Source: Acidimicrobiales bacterium (GTDB lineage: Bacteria > Actinomycetota > Acidimicrobiia > Acidimicrobiales > Aldehydirespiratoraceae). Taken from it: a stretch of DNA of 64,000 nucleotides. This document shows, in pieces, positions 53,080 to 61,882 of the stretch. The stretch is taken from assembly GCA_041394245.1 (NCBI GenBank), contig JAWKIR010000002.1, positions 1,116,001-1,180,000 on the forward strand. The letters run 5' to 3'. Positions within the stretch are counted from its first letter, which is position 1. Each line of letters opens with the position of its first letter. A model generated the notes under the pieces. It ran no database searches, was not told where the DNA came from, and was given only the letters and a program-made list of their open reading frames with translations. The translations under genes and the position numbers were made by a program.

Positions 53080-54672
53080 ATGAAGCTCGACCAGCTGGAG
53101 TTCGACAACTCGTTCACCGCCGAACTCGCGGCCGACCCCTCGACCGAGAACCGCCCCCGCCAGGTCAGCGAGGCGGCGTTCTCGCGGGTGACCCCCGTGC
53201 GTACCGAGTCGCCCCACCTCCTTGCGGCATCGGTCGAGACGCTCGACATGCTCGGCATCGATCGAGACGAGGCGACCGGCACCAACGCGGCCCGCTTCGC
53301 CGCGGTGTTCACTGGCAACGAACTCCTCCCCGGCATGGATCCCCACGCGATGGCCTACGCCGGGCACCAGTTCGGCAACTTCGCCGGCCAGCTCGGCGAC
53401 GGGCGCGCCATCACCCTCGGCGAGGTCGTCACACCCGCCCACGGTCGCCAGACCCTCCAGCTGAAGGGTGCCGGCCCCACCCCCTACTCGAGAAACGCCG
53501 ATGGGCTCGCCGTCCTGCGGAGTTCGGTCCGCGAGTTCCTCTGCAGCGAAGCGATGCACCACCTCGGCGTGCCGACCACGCGGGCGTTGAGCCTGGCACT
53601 GACCGGCGACAAGGTCATGCGCGACATGTTCTACGACGGTCGACCGGCGCTGGAGCCCGGCGCGGTCGTGTGTCGCGTCGCACCCTCGTTCATCCGCTTC
53701 GGCAACTTCGAGCTCTTCTCGTGGCGACAGGACACCGACAACCTCCGCCGCCTCGCCGACTACACGATCCGCACCCACTTCCCCGAGCTCGGCGAGCCGT
53801 CGCCCGAGGTGTATGCCGACTGGTTCGCCGAGGTCAGCCGCCGCACGGCCGACATGGTCATCCACTGGCAGCGGGTGGGCTTCGTCCACGGCGTGATGAA
53901 CACCGACAACATGTCGATCCACGGCCTCACGATCGACTACGGGCCCTACGGCTGGCTCGAGGACTACGACCCCGGGTGGACCCCCAACACGACCGACCGC
54001 CAGTTCAAGCGCTATCGCTTCGGTGCCCAACCGGCGATCTGCCAGTGGAACCTCACCCAGCTCGCCAATGCCCTCTATCCGCTCATCGAAGACACCGAGC
54101 CGCTCCACGCCGGTCTCGAGCTGTTCGTCGACCGGTTCAACACCGACTGGCCCGCGATGATGGCGACGAAGCTCGGCCTCGACGACTTCGACGCCGACGG
54201 CGACAGGGAGCTGATCGAGTCGCTCACCGGGATCCTGCCGGCCATCGAGACCGACATGACCCTGTTCTTCCGGGCCCTGGCCGATGTGCCGTCGTCCACC
54301 GACGACGAGGATGCGCTGATCACGCCATTGCTCGGCGCCTACTACTCCCCCGCCGAACTCACCGGCGACGTGCGGGCGGCGACCATCGCGTGGTTGCGCG
54401 ACTATTCGGCCCGTGTGGCCCGCAACGGCCGCTCCGACGACGATCGCCGGATGGCGATGCACGCGGTGAACCCGAAGTACGTGCTGCGCAACTATCTCGC
54501 CCAACTCGCCATCGATGCCTCCGAACAGGGCGACCACACGATGATCACCGAGCTCCTCGACGTGCTCCGCAACCCCTACGACGAACAACCCGGCAACGAA
54601 CGCTTCGCCGAGAAGCGACCCGACTGGGCCCGCACCCGCGCCGGCTGCTCCATGCTCAGCTGCTCCAGCTGA
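53080..54672 (+). CDS. selO: Protein adenylyltransferase SelO
   Basis: The 530-residue pseudokinase-fold enzyme contains the conserved YAGHQFGNFAGQLGDGRA, LKGAGPTPYSR and HGVMNTDNMSI. It ends CSS, where some relatives have selenocysteine in place of the Cys. SelO transfers AMP to proteins under redox control. The ATG has a good ribosome site (AGGAGGTGCTGCC) preceded by TAGGCT (53054-53059). It is divergent from the CueR-like gene. Confidence 0.95.
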   Translation: MKLDQLEFDNSFTAELAADPSTENRPRQVSEAAFSRVTPVRTESPHLLAASVETLDMLGIDRDEATGTNAARFAAVFTGNELLPGMDPHAMAYAGHQFGNFAGQLGDGRAITLGEVVTPAHGRQTLQLKGAGPTPYSRNADGLAVLRSSVREFLCSEAMHHLGVPTTRALSLALTGDKVMRDMFYDGRPALEPGAVVCRVAPSFIRFGNFELFSWRQDTDNLRRLADYTIRTHFPELGEPSPEVYADWFAEVSRRTADMVIHWQRVGFVHGVMNTDNMSIHGLTIDYGPYGWLEDYDPGWTPNTTDRQFKRYRFGAQPAICQWNLTQLANALYPLIEDTEPLHAGLELFVDRFNTDWPAMMATKLGLDDFDADGDRELIESLTGILPAIETDMTLFFRALADVPSSTDDEDALITPLLGAYYSPAELTGDVRAATIAWLRDYSARVARNGRSDDDRRMAMHAVNPKYVLRNYLAQLAIDASEQGDHTMITELLDVLRNPYDEQPGNERFAEKRPDWARTRAGCSMLSCSS

Positions 54673-54687
54673 CCCGCCACACCGGTG

Positions 54688-55353
54688 TCAGACACCCGCT
54701 ACCGGCGCGTTCCATCCGGGGTCGCGGCCGGCGAACCCGAGCAGCCTCTCGAGTGGTGAGGCGTCGTCGGGTACCACGACCTCGCTGTCGAAGAAGCCGG
54801 AGTCGGGCCCGCGGTACTCCGGAGCGATCATCCCGGCGAGGAACTTGTGGGCCGGCACGACCACATCGTCGGGTGCCGAGTACGGGCGCCCGGTGGCGGC
54901 GGCGAGGTCCCAGGCATGGATCACGTACTCGCCGAGGGCCATGCCCAGCACCCCGTCGCCCTGCATCCGCGACGAGGTCATCGTGACGAGACGGCCGGCC
55001 GCGCCCGCGGCGATGGCGTGTCCGATGTCGGCCGACGAGCGACGGACGATGTCGCTCGCCCGAGTGCCGTCGGCCAGCACGAACGACTCGGGGTCGGGTC
55101 GCGGTGAAGCCGCCATCGGGTCCGACAGCGCGGCGGCGAAGTAGCCGAGCCACCCGAGGACATGGGTCCGCAGCTCGCCGACACTCATTGCCGTGCAGGG
55201 CGTGGGGCGATCGAGGTCGTCGTCTCCCACGTCGACGATCTCGGCCAGGCGCTCCAGGACCTGGGTGAAGAGCTCCGCCGCCCGCTCGGCGTCGCGGAAC
55301 ACGGAGGGCGCGGTGGTCGGGAAGATCGGCAGGTCGCTGCTGTCGGGGCTCAT
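54688..55353 (-). CDS. TIGR03086-type DinB-like protein, mycothiol-dependent isomerase fold
   Basis: The 221-residue protein has DRPTPCTAMSVGELRTHVLGWL near residue 50 and a second His in LGEYVIHAWDLA. These positions match the metal-binding His of the maleylpyruvate isomerase-like family. Function is unknown. It lies beside an AraC-type regulator on the other strand. Confidence 0.82.
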   Translation of the reverse strand: MSPDSSDLPIFPTTAPSVFRDAERAAELFTQVLERLAEIVDVGDDDLDRPTPCTAMSVGELRTHVLGWLGYFAAALSDPMAASPRPDPESFVLADGTRASDIVRRSSADIGHAIAAGAAGRLVTMTSSRMQGDGVLGMALGEYVIHAWDLAAATGRPYSAPDDVVVPAHKFLAGMIAPEYRGPDSGFFDSEVVVPDDASPLERLLGFAGRDPGWNAPVAGV

Positions 55354-55427
55354 GCCCGAACGCTATGTCCGAGGCAGGCGCGCGGTCTTGAAGATTCACG
55401 CCAGACCGGGCGGCATACTCGGCTGTG

Positions 55428-56306
55428 ATGTCCCGTCCCATCCCCTCCGACACCCGCGGCATCATCGACCCGGCCGCCATGATGCGCGACGTCGAGTTCG
55501 TTCGCTTTCCCGCGGGCGACGTGCTCTCCGGCCTGGTCGACTGGTTCTGGTCGGTCGAATGGAATCTGTCCGATGACCTCACCCGCGACCAACAGGTACT
55601 CAACCATCCGGCAGGCAACATCAGCATCGGCACGCTCGACGACGCCGGGATTCCGCTCGACCCGGCCGAGGGGCGGGTCTATGGAGTGATGACCGGGCTC
55701 AGTCATCGGCACCTCGCCGGAGCCGGTTGGACCGTGGCCGCTCGCACCACGGTCGGAGGAATCGGCGCGCTGCTCGACGTCTCGGCACGGTCGATGGTCG
55801 ACCGTCAGATGAGCCTCGACGCGGCGCTCCCCGACATCGGCGGCTCCCGACTGGTCGCTCAGGTCTCGGCCGAGCCGACGAGTTCCTCGCGCGTCGAGCG
55901 GCTCCGAGACGCGCTGGAGTGCATCGTGGCCCGCCGAGACCCGGCGCTCGTCGCCGAGGCCCGCAGCGTTGCGGAGATCGCCGCTGCGTCCGAGACCGAC
56001 CGATCGATCCGACGAGTGGAACAGCTGGCCGGCCTGGCGGGGGTCAGCGTTCGGACCCTCCAGCGCCTGTTCGACGTCCACGTCGGCGTCAGCCCCTCGT
56101 TCGTGATCCGACGGTGGCGGATCATCGAGGCGGCGGAGTCCGCCCGACACGCGATCGATCACGACGGCGAATGGCGGGGTTGGGCCGAAGTGGCCGCAGA
56201 ACTCGGCTACGCCGATCAGGCCCACCTCACACGCGACTTCTGCGCCCACCTCGGTGTCTCACCCGCGGCCTACCTCGCCCAGGTAACCAAGCCCGACGAC
56301 CACTGA
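55428..56306 (+). CDS. AraC-family transcriptional regulator
   Basis: The 292-residue protein ends with an AraC HTH (VEQLAGLAGVSVRTLQRLFDVHVGVSPSFVIRRWRI, then ELGYADQAHLTRDFCAHLGVSP). The N-terminus is a cupin-like sensor region (FVRFPAGDVLSGLVDWFWSVEW, NHPAGNISIG) of the DUF6597 type. A GTG three bases earlier is an alternative start. The target is unknown. Confidence 0.9.
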   Translation: MSRPIPSDTRGIIDPAAMMRDVEFVRFPAGDVLSGLVDWFWSVEWNLSDDLTRDQQVLNHPAGNISIGTLDDAGIPLDPAEGRVYGVMTGLSHRHLAGAGWTVAARTTVGGIGALLDVSARSMVDRQMSLDAALPDIGGSRLVAQVSAEPTSSSRVERLRDALECIVARRDPALVAEARSVAEIAAASETDRSIRRVEQLAGLAGVSVRTLQRLFDVHVGVSPSFVIRRWRIIEAAESARHAIDHDGEWRGWAEVAAELGYADQAHLTRDFCAHLGVSPAAYLAQVTKPDDH

Positions 56307-56403
56307 GTTGACGGGCATCGAGTCGGTTCCCTCCGACGGTCACCCGAACTCCCTCGGCCGAACGCTCGCAGCCTCCTGGATCAGGTCGGCGACACGCCGA
56401 AGC

Positions 56404-56973
56404 TCAGACCTTGCGGATCCGATCGCCCTGGCGGATCGCACCAGCGGTGATCACCCGGGCATTGACCCCTCGGAGCTTGAGCTCCTTGCCGATCTCGCTG
56501 TTGACGAAGCGGTGGGCCTCGACGCCGAACCGCTGACTGAACTTCGCGCAGCCGGTGTGGGGTTGGTCGGTGATCTCGATCACCGCGTCGCCGATCGCCA
56601 GCTTCGTCCACGGCGGGAGGTTGGCTTCGGACAGGTCCATGTCGACGATCAGCTGATCCCCCGCCAGCGGCATCCGATCCGGCGATTGGGCAATGGCGGA
56701 GAGGATCCGCGAGTTCATGATGTTGAGCTGCATGTCGGGGTGCGGACTGCCGTCGTCGGTGCGCTTCGAGCCCCGCTGGTTCCAGGTGTCGCCCTCGAGG
56801 CCCTCCTCGATCGTGAGGCGGGCCTCCCCGAGCACGACCCGTTCGTCGACGGCGGGACGCTGGACGATCAGCTCGAGCGAGCCTTCCGCGGGCGAGGCGC
56901 GGACGTGCTCGATGGTCGCCTCGAGCTGTTCACGGTCGAGATGCTGGATGTCGGTGGAGGCCATGGCGGCCAT
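56404..56973 (-). CDS. MOSC domain protein
   Basis: The 189-residue protein has the MOSC core: LTIEEGLEGDTWNQRGSKR, then LIVDMDLSEANLPP, and PHTGCAKFSQRFG with the conserved Cys. Molybdenum-cofactor sulfurase-like and reductase-like proteins share this domain. The substrate is unknown. It is 6 bp downstream of an SDR gene, same strand. Confidence 0.88.
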   Translation of the reverse strand: MAAMASTDIQHLDREQLEATIEHVRASPAEGSLELIVQRPAVDERVVLGEARLTIEEGLEGDTWNQRGSKRTDDGSPHPDMQLNIMNSRILSAIAQSPDRMPLAGDQLIVDMDLSEANLPPWTKLAIGDAVIEITDQPHTGCAKFSQRFGVEAHRFVNSEIGKELKLRGVNARVITAGAIRQGDRIRKV

Positions 56974-56979
56974 TCTTGC

Positions 56980-57762
56980 TCAACCGACCGGGGGAACACC
57001 GGTCAAATTCGTCTCGCAGAGCAGGCCGCCATCGATCTGGATCGCCTGACCGGTGATCGCCGTCGACTCGTCCGACGCGAGGAACAGCACGAGATCGGCC
57101 ACTTCCTCGGGTCGGATCGTCCGGCCGATGGCGTGCATGGCCGCCACTTCCTCGCGGGTCTTGAGGCCGATTCCCAGGACCGCCTCGAACATCGGCGTCT
57201 CCACCACCCCGGGGCAGATCGCGTTGCAGCGGATGCCCTTTCGGCCGTATTCGACAGCGGTGACCCGGCTGAGGTTGATGAGCGCGGCCTTCGCCGCGCA
57301 GTACGGGGCATTCGCCGCGCCGGCCACGAGGCCGTAGACCGACGACGTGTTGATGATCGACCCTCCGCCCTGCGCGATCATGTGGGGAATCGCGGCCTGC
57401 ATGCCGTGGAGCGGCCCGTTGAGCATCAGCTTGATGCTGTCGTCGAACCCGGCCAGATCGAGATCGGCGACATAGCCGCCCGTGGAGGTCGCCGCATTGT
57501 TGAACAACACGTCGATCCGGCCATGGTCGGCCACGCACCGGTCGACCGCAGCGCGGACCTGCTCGGGTGAACGGACATCGGCTTCGACGAAGGTGACCCG
57601 GTCGGGGCCGATGTCGTCGACCATCTCGGCGCCACGGTCGACGTCGATGTCGACGGCGACGACCTTCGCCCCCTCGGCCACGAACTTCCGAGCCGTCGCC
57701 CAGCCGATACCGCCGGACGCGCCGGTGATCACGGCCGCTCGACCATCGAGTCGACCACTCAA
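56980..57762 (-). CDS. Short-chain dehydrogenase/reductase, TTG start coupled to surE fusion
   Basis: The 260-residue protein has VITGASGGIGWATAR, FNNAAT, SSVYG with catalytic Ser, YCAAK and GLLCET at the end. It starts with TTG at 57762, overlapping the TGA of the upstream gene as TTGA. The frame is open much further up, but that part is the opposite phase of the SurE gene. It is probably a 3-oxoacyl reductase or alcohol dehydrogenase. Confidence 0.85.
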   Translation of the reverse strand: MSGRLDGRAAVITGASGGIGWATARKFVAEGAKVVAVDIDVDRGAEMVDDIGPDRVTFVEADVRSPEQVRAAVDRCVADHGRIDVLFNNAATSTGGYVADLDLAGFDDSIKLMLNGPLHGMQAAIPHMIAQGGGSIINTSSVYGLVAGAANAPYCAAKAALINLSRVTAVEYGRKGIRCNAICPGVVETPMFEAVLGIGLKTREEVAAMHAIGRTIRPEEVADLVLFLASDESTAITGQAIQIDGGLLCETNLTGVPPVG

Positions 57763-59048
57763 GACGGAACCTCGGTGATGCCGATGAACCCGTTGTTGAA
57801 GGCGTCGATGTCGTCGATCACGTTCTCGATCGGCAGCGTCGAGGTGCAGTCCTGCAGCAGGTAGTTGCGCCCCGCGAGACTCGACGCGACCACGGTGTCG
57901 ACCGTGCCGCGGATCACCCCCGACGGGCAGGTCGGGATGTTGATGTTCGTCACCACCGAGACGTCGTTCATGATCTCGCCGAGTCGGAACTGCTCGAGTA
58001 CCTCGAGCGTTGCGTCGGCGCCGGCCGCGAAGTCCACCGGCGTGCCAGTGCCCTGACTCGTGGCGATCGCGGGCACCCACCCGCGTGACGCCCACTTGGC
58101 GGCGCCGACCGTTCCCGAAAGGGGAATGATCGGACCCATGTTCTGGCCTTCGTTGATGCCGGAGATCACGAGGTCGGGGGCGAGCCCCATCGCTCCGAGC
58201 GCGTACAGGACCGAGTCTCCCGGGGTGCCGTTCACCGCCGTTCCCGGGTAACCGCTCGCCGTCGTGCCGGGAGCGGCAGTGGCGCCACCCGGCGTCGTCG
58301 AGTCTCCGGTGCCCGACTGGTTGACGGCCGGCGCGACGACCGTCACATGGACGCCGGGGACGAGCCGCAGGGCCTCGACGAGTTCGTCGATCCCGTCGGC
58401 TCCGATCCCGTCGTCGTTCGTCACGAGGATCTCGAGATCCCGAGTGTGCGAGGCGAGGAAGCACGCCGACGACGTCGAGGTGTAGTCGACCCCGGGCACC
58501 AGGCACGGATGCGCCGGCGCGAACACGTTCGGATGGTTGAGATAGCCGCGCACGATCCAGGCGGTGAGGAACCATCGGCCGTTCACGTCGGTCCACACAT
58601 CGAGATCGCCGGCGAACCCTGCGGGTTCAGCCCCGTCGACACCCCAGCCGACACCCACCAGTCGAGACGAGGGCGCCGTTCCGTCGTAGAGGAGCAGGCT
58701 CGGCGTCGCCGGGTCGAACGAGGTGCAACAACCGGGGAGCGCGAACGGCACCCCGATGTCGGCCGGGCGTCCGGCGACCTCCGTTGCGCCCGCTGCGACG
58801 AAGTCTCCGAGCGACCGAAAGTCGGCGGCGTAGTCGAGTGCGAGGTCGAAGTAGGCCGACATCGTGAGGCAGTCCTCCGCCGAGAGGTCGGTGCCGCCCT
58901 GACACCACGGCGCCACCTCGGCTCCACCCGTCGCGGTGTCGACACGCCACGCGAACGGGAAGTAGCAGCTCGATGCCAGCACGGCGATGACGGCAACCAT
59001 CGCCAACACCTTGATGCGCGACAGACGAGTTCCACGATTGTCGTTCAT
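57759..59048 (-). CDS. Exported lipoprotein fused to a SurE-type 5'-nucleotidase
   Basis: This is a 429-residue protein. The signal peptide has lipobox VLASSC at the start of an extracellular N-terminal domain that matches the lipoprotein at 47888. SurE motifs follow: VTNDDGIGADG, then VHVTVVAPAVNQSGTG and LVISGINEGQNMG. The N-terminal domain is about 205 residues, and the C-terminal part is a complete SurE. Its ribosome site is GGAGAAGAAGGACA. SurE is normally cytosolic; this one would act at the cell surface. Confidence 0.85.
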   Translation of the reverse strand: MNDNRGTRLSRIKVLAMVAVIAVLASSCYFPFAWRVDTATGGAEVAPWCQGGTDLSAEDCLTMSAYFDLALDYAADFRSLGDFVAAGATEVAGRPADIGVPFALPGCCTSFDPATPSLLLYDGTAPSSRLVGVGWGVDGAEPAGFAGDLDVWTDVNGRWFLTAWIVRGYLNHPNVFAPAHPCLVPGVDYTSTSSACFLASHTRDLEILVTNDDGIGADGIDELVEALRLVPGVHVTVVAPAVNQSGTGDSTTPGGATAAPGTTASGYPGTAVNGTPGDSVLYALGAMGLAPDLVISGINEGQNMGPIIPLSGTVGAAKWASRGWVPAIATSQGTGTPVDFAAGADATLEVLEQFRLGEIMNDVSVVTNINIPTCPSGVIRGTVDTVVASSLAGRNYLLQDCTSTLPIENVIDDIDAFNNGFIGITEVPS

Positions 59049-59139
59049 TGTCCTTCTTCTCCCCCTCGACCACTCCACGTGAGCAGTCCGTCGGAGGAGT
59101 CTGGCTCATGGCGAACGCTCTCGGCCAGACTGAACACCA

Positions 59140-60324
59140 GTGAGCCATCCACCCGAACCCGGAGACCCGGCGACCATCGCCGCCGTCGACCATGTCCTGT
59201 CGACGACCCGTGCGGTCCGCAAGCGCCTCGATCTGCAACGCCCCGTCGAGGACCAGGTCCTGTTCGACTGCATCGACCTCGCCGAGCAGAGCCCGACCGG
59301 CGGCAACCAGTCGACGCGGCGATGGCTGATCGTGCGTGATCCCGCGCAGAAGAAGGCGCTGGCCGAGCTCTACCGCGAGGCCGGCGGTGACTGGATCATC
59401 GCCAGCCACAAGGGTGTCGAGGGCACCGGCCACCACAACGAGAAGGTCCTCGGCTCCGCGGCGTACCTGGCCGAGAACCTCGAGCACGTCCCGGCCATCG
59501 TCCTGGTCAGCATCTGGGGTGAGCACGACAACAGCGGACGCCCCGGCCTGTTCGACTCGGTGATCCAGGGCGCCTGGAGCTTCTGTCTCGCGCTGCGGGC
59601 CCGAGGCCTCGGCAGCGCCTGGACGACGTTGCATCTCAGCAAGGCCGACGAGTTCCGCCGGCTGCTCGGCATGCCGGAGGGCCTCACGCAGATCGTGCTC
59701 CTGCCCGTCGCCTACACCGACGGGACCGACTTCAAGGCGGCGCCGCGCATCTCGGCGAGGACCATCACCTACATCGACCGCTGGGGCGACACCCTGGCCG
59801 CCAACGCCGATGGTCCGGTCACGTTCGCTGCCGGCCCCGGTGTGACCGTCGAGGTCGAGATCGACGCCAAGCCCGCAGAGATCTGGCCGTTCATCTCCGA
59901 CCCCGACCTTCTCAGCCGTTGGAGCGACGAGTTCCAGGGCGCGACCTGGGACGGTGAACCGGGCGAAGGCACCCGCTTCACCGGAAGGAATTTCGCCGAG
60001 GGCTTCGGCGAGTGGGAGACGTCGAGCATCTGCGTCGCCTACGAACCGGGACGCCTGTTCGCCTGGAACGTGCAACGCCCCGAGGCAGCTGAACCGGGGA
60101 CCCAGTGGCGCCTCGAGCTCGTCCCCCTCGCCGGCGGCACCCGCCTGCGCTTCGCCATGCGCTTCGGCCCCGGCTCGTCCGGGCTCACGTGGAGCATCGA
60201 GAACGACCCCGACAACGAGACGCAGATCATCCGCGATCGCCAGGACACCCACCGGGCCAACATGCAGCGTTGTGTCGAGGGCATCCGCGACCTCGCGGAG
60301 GACGCCGCGGCGGCCGGCGACTAG
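59140..60324 (+). CDS. Nitroreductase fused to an SRPBCC domain
   Basis: This is a 394-residue protein. Residues 15-205 form a nitroreductase-like flavin domain (SPTGGNQSTRRW, ALRARGLGSAW). Residues 228-390 form an SRPBCC/polyketide-cyclase-like domain (VEVEIDAKPAEIWPFISDP, SRWSDEFQGATWDGEP, GTRLRFAMRFG). A natural fusion of these two is unusual. GTG at 59140 is the start. It may reduce a hydrophobic substrate held by the SRPBCC pocket, which is inference. Confidence 0.85.
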   Translation: MSHPPEPGDPATIAAVDHVLSTTRAVRKRLDLQRPVEDQVLFDCIDLAEQSPTGGNQSTRRWLIVRDPAQKKALAELYREAGGDWIIASHKGVEGTGHHNEKVLGSAAYLAENLEHVPAIVLVSIWGEHDNSGRPGLFDSVIQGAWSFCLALRARGLGSAWTTLHLSKADEFRRLLGMPEGLTQIVLLPVAYTDGTDFKAAPRISARTITYIDRWGDTLAANADGPVTFAAGPGVTVEVEIDAKPAEIWPFISDPDLLSRWSDEFQGATWDGEPGEGTRFTGRNFAEGFGEWETSSICVAYEPGRLFAWNVQRPEAAEPGTQWRLELVPLAGGTRLRFAMRFGPGSSGLTWSIENDPDNETQIIRDRQDTHRANMQRCVEGIRDLAEDAAAAGD

Positions 60325-60327
60325 GGT
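60322..60327 (+). promoter_or_regulatory. -10-like hexamer for a leaderless SHOCT-protein start
   Basis: TAGGGT overlaps the stop codon of the preceding gene and lies 7 bases before the GTG at 60335, with no ribosome site. Confidence 0.5.
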
Positions 60328-60334
60328 TGCACAC

Positions 60335-60844
60335 GTGCGTTGGCGGATGACACGACTCGCGATGGCGGCGGCACTGGTTGCCGCATCGGTGCTGCTGCTC
60401 GCGGAGCCGGCCGGCGCGCAGGTCGACCGCGACACTCCCGCAGGACCCGTGATCTTCACCGAGCCATCCGGCCTCGACACCGCCGGACCCGACTCCGACG
60501 GATTCATCGCGCTGATGGTCGTCGCGATGCTGATCTCGGCGGGCATCGGCATCTGGAAGTTCGCCACGCTGCGCGACATGGGCATCCGCCGCGGCATGAG
60601 TCCGGAGGACGCCACCACTGCCGCACTGTTCTCGCAGGACCGCGTGACGAGCGCGATGGTGCTGAAGCCCGAAGTCGACGACCGGCGCAGTCGCCCGCGT
60701 TCTCGGCCTGCCACGACATCCCCACCCGAAACCGAGCCGACGATCGAGGAGCGACTCGCCAAGGTCGAGGCGCTGCGCGCGCAGGGGCTGATCAGCGACG
60801 AGGAGGCGGCATCACGCCGCGACGAACTCCTCGACGAGATCTAG
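60335..60844 (+). CDS. SHOCT-domain membrane protein
   Basis: This is a 169-residue protein. A signal peptide (MAAALVAASVLLLAEPAGA) is followed by a short linker, a membrane helix at about 53-70 (FIALMVVAMLISAGIGIW) and a C-terminal SHOCT domain (EERLAKVEALRAQGLISDEEAASRRDELL). SHOCT domains are oligomerisation modules. GTG at 60335 is preferred over ATG 60347. It overlaps the adenosine deaminase stop by 4 bases on the opposite strand. Confidence 0.82.
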   Translation: MRWRMTRLAMAAALVAASVLLLAEPAGAQVDRDTPAGPVIFTEPSGLDTAGPDSDGFIALMVVAMLISAGIGIWKFATLRDMGIRRGMSPEDATTAALFSQDRVTSAMVLKPEVDDRRSRPRSRPATTSPPETEPTIEERLAKVEALRAQGLISDEEAASRRDELLDEI

Positions 60845-61878
60845 ACATCCTCCGCCGCGACGGTGTCCGCCGGGTCTGCAGCGAGCCAGCCGGCCACTGC
60901 ATCGGTGGGCGCAAAGCTCTCGATCAGTGAGTTGTCGGCCAGCTGACGCAGGCCATCCTCATCGAGGTCACACAGCTCCCAGGCGTGGCGGTACTCCGAC
61001 AGCAGATCGGTCTGGAAGAGCGGCGGGTCATCCGACCCGAGCGTGACAGTGATACCCGCGTCGAGCATCGCCGGGAGCGGGTGGTCGGCAAGCGACGACA
61101 CCGCCGCCAGCGCGAGATTGCTGCCGGGGCAGACATCGCACGCAACGCCCTGGTCGACCAACATCGCCACGACCTCCGGGTCGCCCATCGCGCCGATGCC
61201 GTGCTGGATGCGTTCGGCCCCGAACACCTCGAGGGCGTGGCGCACCTCCCACGCCGGGCCGTGTTCGCCGGCGTGGCTGACCGTGTGCAGGCCCGCCTCA
61301 CGGGCCCGGGTGAACGCCGAACCGAAGTCCTCCGTCGTCCAGTTGTCGGCCGGCCCACCCAGCCCCACGGCGGCGACCCGCGGATGGAGTTCGGACAGGA
61401 CCACGTCGAGGGCCCGATGTGCGGCATCGGCGCCGAGATGGGGCGAAAGATCCGGGATCAGCAGCGACGAGATGCCGAATTCGGCCTCGGCCCGTTCACA
61501 ACCGGCCACGACACCGGCAAGGACCTCGGACCAGTCCGCCCCCCGTTCCACGATGTGGTAGCTCGACGAGACGTGGAACTCGACATGCACCACGCCCTGG
61601 TCGTGGGCGGTGCGCAGGTAGCTGTGGGCGATGTCGGCGAAGTCGTCCGCGTTGCGGAGGAGTCCGCAGACCCAGAAGTAGCGCTCGAGGAAGCTCGGGA
61701 AACCGTCGAACTGCAACCATGCGTGCATCCCGTCGACGTCGCCGGCCGGCGGTTCGACCCCGTGGCGGTCGGCGAGTGCGAGCATGGTCGACGGATCGAC
61801 GCTCCCCTCGAGGTGGACGTGGAGCTCGGCCTTGGGCATGGCTCGGGCGAGCGCTTCGGGGAAGATCATCGGGACCAT
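60841..61878 (-). CDS. add: Adenosine deaminase family protein
   Basis: The 345-residue protein has HVHLEGS with the metal His pair (H20, H22), HAGEHGP with catalytic residues, and SDDPPLF near the C-terminus. It hydrolyses adenosine to inosine; close relatives act on adenine. ATG at 61869 (MIFPEAL) is an alternative start. A TSUP-family gene lies 5 bp upstream on the same strand. Confidence 0.93.
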   Translation of the reverse strand: MVPMIFPEALARAMPKAELHVHLEGSVDPSTMLALADRHGVEPPAGDVDGMHAWLQFDGFPSFLERYFWVCGLLRNADDFADIAHSYLRTAHDQGVVHVEFHVSSSYHIVERGADWSEVLAGVVAGCERAEAEFGISSLLIPDLSPHLGADAAHRALDVVLSELHPRVAAVGLGGPADNWTTEDFGSAFTRAREAGLHTVSHAGEHGPAWEVRHALEVFGAERIQHGIGAMGDPEVVAMLVDQGVACDVCPGSNLALAAVSSLADHPLPAMLDAGITVTLGSDDPPLFQTDLLSEYRHAWELCDLDEDGLRQLADNSLIESFAPTDAVAGWLAADPADTVAAEDV

Positions 61879-61882
61879 CCTG

